DNA of 64,000 nt from Lanius collurio (taxonomy: Eukaryota > Chordata > Aves > Passeriformes > Laniidae). Where the stretch lies: the NCBI GenBank assembly GCA_020086605.1, contig JACBWW010000050.1:1193907-1257906 (forward strand), written 5' to 3'. A program made the position numbers and the translations under genes. Positions 52,901-61,900 of this stretch are shown here, piece after piece. Positions within the stretch are counted from its first letter, which is position 1, and each line of letters begins with the position of its first letter. Under the pieces are notes generated by a model. It ran no database searches, was not told the DNA's origin, and saw nothing but the letters and a program-made list of their open reading frames with translations.

Positions 52901-55900
52901 CTTTGAAAGAAATAATTGATCACAGCTCTTAACCACCACAGCTACTCCTCAGCACCCTCATAACCTGCCCTTCTCATCCAAAAGCACAAGTTGACCAGGA
53001 TTATTTGGAAACATGTCAGCCATACAGTAGGAGTTTCCTTGCCTTGAGTTGGCTCTCTGGGGTGTGGGATAGGTATTTTAGGGGTTTTATCTTGTACTTC
53101 CCTAGAGAAATGTAGTTTGTATCAGAGCAAGGTACCTTTAGATCTATGTGGTGTGTTCATTCCCATATGGAATTAGCTGTAGTTGCAGAGAACGCTGACA
53201 GACCGTAGCACAGCATCCACATGTTGGGAATCTGTTGTATTGCTCTTGGTTTTTTATGGCAGTTACTGTGTAAACAAACACAAAAAATGGCGAGTTTATT
53301 TTCCTAATTCTGTGTTCCTGGGCTCATCCCTCCTAGCAGGATCACCAAGCAGCCTGTTGTATTTCAGTGTTGCAAGGAATCCATGCTGATGTTTTCTCCT
53401 TGCCTGTTGCAGTGCCTCCAGGGATTGTGGGGGAAAATACACTGGAAGATGTGAAGGTGAAAGAGAAGCACAGAGTTACACTGACATGTGAGGTGACAGG
53501 TAAAACAACAGTTTATGATTTACCTTTGCTCATCAAAGCCATGGTGAGATCACTACTGGTGCTGCACAGAGTGTTTTTAATTAGATTTCAGTTCAGAAAG
53601 ATATTTCTTCTCCAAAGGCCTGCAGAATTTCAGAGGTGTACATCACTTCAGGAGGTTCAGAGACTTCAGAATGCATATTCTAAAACTTCCCCCCACAGGA
53701 TGTACTTGAAAAGCATGCCTGAAACTGTGTTTTCCTGTTTCTCAGAAATCTTGCTATATCCTAGAGGTTATGCACCAACTCATGTTTGCCATTTTCCGGG
53801 CTCCATCAAGGGAACCCTGTGCCGCAGGTGACGTGGCTGAAGGACGGGCAGGCTCTGGCTGAGGCTGGGGATCCCAGGATCGTGTCCAGCGGGCGATCCC
53901 TGCAGATCTCCGAGGCGCAGCTCCCCGACACGGGCCGGTACACGTGTCTGGCGTCCAACGCTGCTGGGGACAGGAGCAAAACCTACAGCCTCAACGTGCT
54001 TGGTGAGCAGCTGGGCTGCCTCTGCCAGAGGAACAGGCAGTTTGGAGAGAAAGGGAGGCCTGTTGGAATTCTTTAGGGCTTTATTGACAGCAATGCACAG
54101 GTTGCCTACAATTAGAATTTTACCTCTTAGTAATTGATAATTGATAGCGGTTTGATAGAAACACCAGTGCTGGGCTTTAGACAACAGAGCTGGAACACAG
54201 GGAGCCATAACGGGATGTCGTCCTTATGGCGTGGGTGGGACAGCACTTTGGCTTACTGGGATTCAAGGAGGGAGCATCTGAAGAGCATTTCAGATTGTGA
54301 TCTCTTCAGAAAAGCTGAAACCATCTGCACTTCTCATTTTGTTTTGTTTTATTTTCCATGAGGGTTATTGCACAATGAAGTGCAAACAATGGTGAGTTTG
54401 TTTTCCACAGCCTTGTTTCCAAGGCTCATCCTCCTTCCAGGATCATCAAGCAGCAGCTCTGCTCAAGGAGTGGTGGCTGGATTCCTGGGAACCTGTGCTT
54501 GACAAAGGCATGGGTGGGAGTGAATTCCAATTTGGGATCACAGCTGACTCCAGAACAAAACATAAGACCAGCTGAGTGTTGTCTGGGTCTGGGTTTTGGT
54601 GCTCCTTGTAGGAATGCCTCCCAGCTAGCTGACCCTGCAGCCAGATTCCTAGACCAGAAAATAGGGTTTTCAGAGAGGGGCTTTCCTTCCTGTGGTTACT
54701 GATTTTGTTGTTCCCAGTGGCTCCAAGCATTGTGGGAGCAGACAGCCAAGGGAATGCAGAGGATGTCACCGTTATCCTCAACAGCCCCACCTCGCTGGTT
54801 TGTGAAGCTTATTCCTACCCCCCAGCCACCATCACCTGGCTGAAAGATGGGAATCCCTTAGAGTCCAGCAGAAACATCCGCATTCTGCCAGGTAAACTCT
54901 GCTCTTATTGAGAAATAACACCTAATTCTTTTATTGCATATTTTTCTGTTAAAGACTTTAAAAAATTAAAGGATATATTTCTGTTAAGTGCAATGCACTG
55001 GCACAGGGTGTCCAGAGAAGCTGTGTCTGCCCCTGGATCCCTGGAAGTGTCCAAGGCCAGGCTGGATGGGGCTTGGAGCAGCCTGGGCTTGTGGAAGGTG
55101 TCCCTTGCCCATGGCAGGGGGTGGCACTGGATGGGCTTTAAGTTCCTTTCAACCCAAACCATTCTGGGATTCTCTGTACTTCTCTAGCACTTCCCATTCC
55201 AGTATTTTTAAGTGCTTCACAATTAACTGATTATTTGTGTTTCATTATGTATTTATCCTTTTGTTACCATCAAGCAAAGTGATGGGAAAATTCATGTAAG
55301 TTAATGATAAGTATAAATGACTTGCAATTAAGTGTGGAAATTAGATGGAGAGAGATACAAGTTAGTAAAGAAAATTATGTGAAATTTTTCTAGGTCATTA
55401 GAAGTTTGCCATTTTTAGTTAGTAGAATAACTTTTCCCTAGTACTTGTGGAGATTGAAAATGGGAGCAAGCTTCAGAGCAAACACTGGTGTACTGTAGAT
55501 TTACAAGTACCTTACCTTATTAACTGCAAGTGTTCAGAGAAAGTATGAGTCCTGGCTAAGTATCTTCAGGAAACTCCCTGCACAAATTTCTTGATGAAAT
55601 TTCTTAACAAATTTCCCAAGAATCCATAAGCAACAGGAGTAGTGATCCACTGCACTGCTGTGAATCATGCACTCACTTGTTACATGTGGTAGTAAGCAGT
55701 CAGGTTTTCTGCTCTTCTCAGGGCAGATTTTGGACCAAAGAGTTGGAAATATGCTTCAAGAAGTATTTAAATAACTGGGAAGCAAGAGTATGGTGTGGGT
55801 GCTATTAAAGGTTGGTGTCTTTGGCAGGTGGGCGGACCCTGCAGATCCTGAATGCCCAGCAGGACAGTGCTGGAAGATACACCTGCATAGCCACAAACGA

Positions 55901-58900
55901 GGCTGGGAAGGCTCTGAGGCACTATGAAGTGAAAGTCTACAGTATGGCAATGCTTTCAGTTTTTGAAATTTTTTTTTTAATTTTGCATTCTTCCATTTTC
56001 CCCATTGCAGTGTTGTCTGTCCTGGTGAATACAAGGTTTCCTGTTAATGGCTTTGCTGAGCAAACGTCTGCATTTGCTCCTGGCATTGGTGGAGGAAAGT
56101 TGATTGTTGCATCCTTTGCAATGCTACAGTTGTGCTAGAAGTCTTCCTATCACTCAGGGGAGGACACTTTACAAACACTGAACTGCAGTTTCCTCTGAAA
56201 TGCTTCTTTTGGTGGTGCTGATTTTCAAGTCAAATGAGTGTAGCACAAGTGGAGATGGGAGCAGAGAATTTCCTGAGCACAGAAACCACTTTAGAAAAAC
56301 AGGAGGGGGCCTCTAACATCTAGTGGGACACTTTCTTGAGGAAGGTAAAACAGGAGGATACTATTTTTATATCCTTCCATAAAATTCTATATGCACAAAA
56401 GTTTTCCCATTCAAGTCTTTCCATCAACACATTGTCATTTGAGCATCTGTACCTAAGTACTCAACTTTAATGCTCAAACTCTTCATTATGGGCTCAATCA
56501 AGCATGATTTTTACCTTTTTTTAAAATTTCCCAGTCTGATTTGGAATTGGTTTGCTCCCTTACAGTAACCACACAGTTATTTGATTACACTAAATCCCTA
56601 ATAAGGCCCCACTGGATTTGGAATAAGGAGAAGATGACAAAAGAGTTCATTACTGATGTGTGGCTATGTGGGAATGTAACGCCCTCACCCCCCAGTGCCA
56701 TTGCAGCTGTCAGTTATTAGGATACCCTAAGTATTAGGGGAGAATTTAAAAATTCCCAGCGGAAAAAAAAGCATGGAAAATGCTCTGAAAGCATTTTACA
56801 TAATTTCAAAAATATTGTGAGACCAAGAGGCAGGGGGGTAGCTGAAGAATTTTGAAACATTCTATTTTCCTTCTCATTCAGAAAGAAACAGGATTTTGCA
56901 ACAATGGGATTTCAGTGTGGTGGAAATGTTGAGTTTTGACCAGCTACTCTGAGTGTGGACTTGGGATCAAACATATGTTTCTGGGAATATTGGTTTCCAT
57001 TAAAATGTTCTTTAATGACTACAATACCCTGAACTTTATACAACTGAAGCCAGGCATGTAATAATGAAGTGCTGTAGTGAGGTAGGGCTGTAGTCAGGTT
57101 TACATGTTTAAAAGTGTTGGACACAGTTTTGTATATTTTTGTACGTAATAACTGTACTAGAAATGGCTGAAAATACACATATATATCTAAAAGTAATAAT
57201 TTGGCTGTGGGCAAGAGGCAGTTTGTTGGGGGGATGCACTTGATAACTTGAGGTTATCATCCAGGATCTCCTTTTTTCCAGCTAATGTTAAAAAGCTGCA
57301 GCAGGCAGTAAGCCATGACAGTCTCTCCCCTCTGTGCCTTTGTCTGTGTGCAGTTCCACCCACCATTGCCAAAGGGGATGTCTCAGGGACAGGGCTGTCC
57401 CCCAAGGAGGTGAAGATCAAAGTGAACCACAGCCTGACCCTGGAGTGTGAAGCTCACGCCATTCCTGCTGCTGCCATAAGCTGGTACAAGGATGGACAGG
57501 CCAGTCACAAACTCATTTCCTTCCTCTGAGGGGATGTGGGACAGGGACAGCTCTGTGTACCCTGTCCTTGGAAACAGCATCCATGCAGGGCAGCAGGAGT
57601 CACTCCCTGCTGCTGGCAGCATCACCCCCCAGCAGCTTGGGGTGTTTGCTGGCACCCAGACATCTGCAAATGGACACCCAGGCTTTTGGTGGGTGCCTGC
57701 AGTGCCTGGGAGGCCAGAGCTGGAGTTTCCAGGCCTGGCACTGGCCTCTGCCATGAGATGGAGTGCCCTTCCTGGTGGGAGCATCCCATGGTGTGACCAC
57801 AGGGCCTGTGGTTGTTGTGTAAAGCCCTCAGAGGCCCTGTTGCAGATGGTCCCCTCAAGTGCTGCCCTTGCAGAAGTTGCAGAGCCTCCCCCTTGGTCCT
57901 GGCAGAGCTCACAAAGCCACAAGAGCATTTGGCTGCTCCAGAGGGGTGAGGCATGAGTCCTGCCACACACAGCGCTCCATGGATCTGTCTGGAGAGCTTG
58001 GGAAGGGCAGGGCCACGGGGACACACTGAAATACAGCACAAGGGATGAATAAAAAAGGAACTGTGTTACTCTTCTGTAAGAAAGCAAATTTGTAATCTCT
58101 TGCTTGAGCTGTTCCTGGTAGGGCACTCATCATGGAACAGCTCTTCCTGGATTTAATGAGCATGTGGGAATAACCTGGATGATCACCCTCTGGCTGTTTC
58201 AAGTGTGCCCTGCTGCTCTGGGATCCCTGGGAGTCGTGGTTCTATTGCCAAAATAAAACTCAATTTGGGGAGTTAAGAGGACCCCAGAGGCAGTGGCTGT
58301 GCACAGCTGGCTGCCACTGGCACAGCAGCTGCTGCTCCTTAGACTGCCCTGGGTGAAAGGCTCTCATTCCTGTCCATGGACTGAATGAATTGTCCCCTGC
58401 ACGCCGGGAGTTCAGTGCTGACTCCCTAATCATGGAAACATGGGCTCATGGCATGGTTTGGGTTGGAAGGCACCTCAAAGCCCATCCAGTTCTACCCTTG
58501 CCATGGGTAGAGACACCTCTCCCTAGACCAGGCTGCTGATGTAGATGAGCACATCTAACATGTTCTGGATTCGCTGCTTACAGGCTGTGTCTCTGCAGCC
58601 TCTGCTGTCACATGTGAGCCACATTGTGGCACAGGAATGTCTAATCCTGTGTCTCCCTGTGCTGCTGCTCTGTCCATTCTGTGTTCACACCGTGTCTGTG
58701 CTGTGCAGATCTGCAGGTTGGGCTGGATACATTTGTTCACCTCACGGAAAGCTGGTAGTTTTCCATGTACTGGAAACTTGGCCAGTGGGTTCAATGATTG
58801 GATCAGCCTGACTGGATCCAATGTCCCAAGAGCCCTGGCCTGATGGGGATGGCATTGCTCCTCTCAGCAGCATCCTGGGGCTAGGAGTGGTGGAAAATCA

Positions 58901-61900
58901 CATCCTTGAGGAGACCAGCCACCACGACCAGAAGGATGAAGATTCAGAGTTTCTGACAACCGTGAAAAGAAAATTGTCTCCAGGAACTTGGAGCTTGATT
59001 GAGTTTACTCATATTACTCCCACAAATTTGGCTATTTCTTGTGTGTGTTTTGCTGAGTATTAATTTTCATTTGAATTGACATTGCAGCCACTGCAGGGAG
59101 ATGAGCATGTCCTGATCCAGGACAGTGGCCACACCCTGCACATCAAGGAGGCCCAGGTGTCAGACACAGGGCGCTACACTTGTCTGGCCTCCAACATTGC
59201 TGGGGAGGATGAGCTGGAGTTCGATGTAAATATACAAGGTAAAAGGGTAACAAAACTCTCTTGGTAGCCTGCTTTTCTAGTATTCTGGGATGTTGGTAAT
59301 TTTATGTTCTTTACGCTTGTGTGGTCAAACCCAATGCTTTTATGTGGCTTTGATTTCAGGAATATTTTGCTTGTTGCTGGCATGCAGTATTTGATTATTC
59401 TTTTATATGCTGTGTTTCTGAAATCAGTGCTATGACATAGCAACTCTGATCTTCCTCTAAATGCCATGAAAAATTTGAATTTATTTTAAACTAGGACGTA
59501 TTGTATTTTTCTGTTTTGAGTAGTATTTAGAGGCTCTAGACATAAATATCCTATTGGCCTACTGTGTGTAAGTACAAGAAAACAGTCATGAGTAATTTCT
59601 GAAAATTTAGACTAAATGAGAACTTGAGTGAAACCAGATACCTCATTGTTTAAGTATTTTTGTTGATGAATACCCTCTGTGTTTGTTACCAGGTCATCTT
59701 ACCCTGTTGTTTATTACTCTTCAAAAAATACTCAGTAAATTGCTCAGTTGTTCATTCTAGAAGAGCTAGAATTTTCCTGGGTAACTTAGAGTGGGGGGAG
59801 GGGTTGATTGACTACACTTAATTTTTATTGCTGATATCGAACATTACAATACCTTCTCATTTCTAGACTTTAAATCCAGCTATTTCTGCTGCAAAATGCT
59901 AACATTTTCCTCTTCTTTGTTGTAGTTCCTCCTAGCTTCCAAAAGCCTTACAGGGAATGGGAAGCTGGGAACATGGTGGATGCAGAAGGAGGTGGAGAAA
60001 ATAAAGATGTGATTGTCAACAACCCCCTCTCACTGTACTGTGAGACCAATGCTGTTCCTCCCCCTGTGCTCACGTGGTTTAAGGATGGGCATCCTCTGAG
60101 CTCCAGTGACAGAGTGCTCGTCCTGCCAGGTGGGTGTTCAGCTGGCACTCTCTGGCCCTACACTGAGGTGATCAGAGGGATGGAGCCCCTCTCCTGGGAA
60201 GAAAGGCTGGGAGAGTTGGGATTGTTCAGCCTGGAGACATTTCAGGGTGACCCAGCTGTGGCCTTCCAGTGCCTGAAGAGGCCAACGGGAAAGATGGAGA
60301 GAGACTGTTTACAAGGGATGGAGGGACAGGACAAGGGGGAATGGATTCAAAAGAGAATGGATTTAGATTGGATATTGGGAAGCAGATCTTGGCTATGAGG
60401 GTGGGCAGGCCCTGGCACAGGGTGCCCAGAGAAGCTGTGGCTGTCCCTGGATCCCTGGCAGAGTCCAAGGCCAGGCTGGATGGGGCTTGGAGCAGCCTGG
60501 GCTAGTGGAAGGTGTCCCTGCCCATGGCAGGGGGTGGGACTGGATGATCTCTAAGATCCCTTCCAACCCAAACCATTTTATGATTCTGTGACTAAGAAAT
60601 GGCCTTAGTGCTGGTGTTTGTGTAATAATTACACATTTCTCCCCTTCAGAACACTTAATTTTCTTTTCAGACTTGGTTGGCTGAAAATGTTTCTCTCCAG
60701 TCCTTGGCCTTAAATTGTTTAATTTAAGAAATAGTCCCTAAAATGGTGTGAATGTCGCCACTGAACTCCCACAATGAATCATGGAATCGCAGAAGGATTT
60801 AGTTAGAAAGAATCTCAAGGCCCATCTCATTCCACCCCCTGCTCCAGGCAGGGACACCTTCCACTAGCCCAGGTTGCTTCAAGCCCTGACCAGCCTGGCC
60901 TTGAACACTGCCGTGTGTTGCAAAATGAAATACAGTGATACCTTCTCTCTGATGTGTTCCTGATTTATTTCCTTATTAAATTTGCCTTGACAAAAAGATA
61001 ATTGGAGTAGAAAAGCCTCTTAACCAAGGAGTGAGGCATGGAAAACATGTTTGTAGCAGAAAAATTGCCATGATCTCCTACTTCAGCTCATGGGCAAGGG
61101 GAAGAGCTGCCTACAATCATGAGTGTTGCTATGCAGAGATGGTTTGGGATGGAGTGTTTAAAGAAGGGCAACGGTAAAAGGGTAACATCTGCTTGTCCAT
61201 CTTGTTCATCTCTTGAGAGAGCAATGACAAACACTCCCAAAGTGTATTCCTGAGATGTCCTCTCCTTCTAAAGGTGTTTATGGCTATACTTTAATGAGGA
61301 AAAGTGAAAAGTACCTCTGAGCCTCAGAAGTGAATCTTTTCAGTTTGGAACTGAATATTCCGTGCTTCTATTTCCTTTTGCCTGTTAGTTCTGTGCCATC
61401 TTACTGAGAAATGTTTCTATTTTTGATAGAAGAATAATGCCCAGCTGCATATTGCTGCAGCACGTTCTTCCTTTGTGTGCAATTAATTGCTCGTTTCTAG
61501 CATTTCAGTATGAGCATGGCTGCACTCCAACTATCCGCTGGTGAAAAAAGTAGCTAGGAAATGAAACCTTTTAGTTACTTATAATTCAGACCAAATGCTG
61601 ACCATTCATCAATTTGCTTGCTCAGGTCTCTGATGGGATGTGGTGTGGAGATGATGGAGAGTGCTTGATGCTGTCTTGGACTTGTGTTTGCAGGAGGCCG
61701 GGTGCTGCAGATCGCGCGGGCGCGGGCAGGGGACGCCGGCAGATACGCGTGTGTGGCGGTCAACGAGGCAGGGCAGGACTCCATCCACTACGACGTCCGA
61801 GTGCTCTGTGAGCTTCCCTTCTCCTCTGAGTGCCAAAAAAGGCTTCTGTGCAAAGTAACCAACCATTACAGTCCAGGAGTCCTCCGTGGTTTTAATGTTT

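Noticed and set aside
57500..57504. Alternative GT donor five bases after the GC donor of exon 23a
   Set aside because: It would add five bases and shift the frame into a stop early in exon 23b, destroying a domain otherwise perfectly conserved.
57383..58126. 247-codon ORF on the - strand
   Set aside because: It overlaps exon 23a in antisense and then a GC-rich intron. No recognisable domain; GC-rich sequence has few stops. Overlapping ORFs of similar length exist on the + strand.
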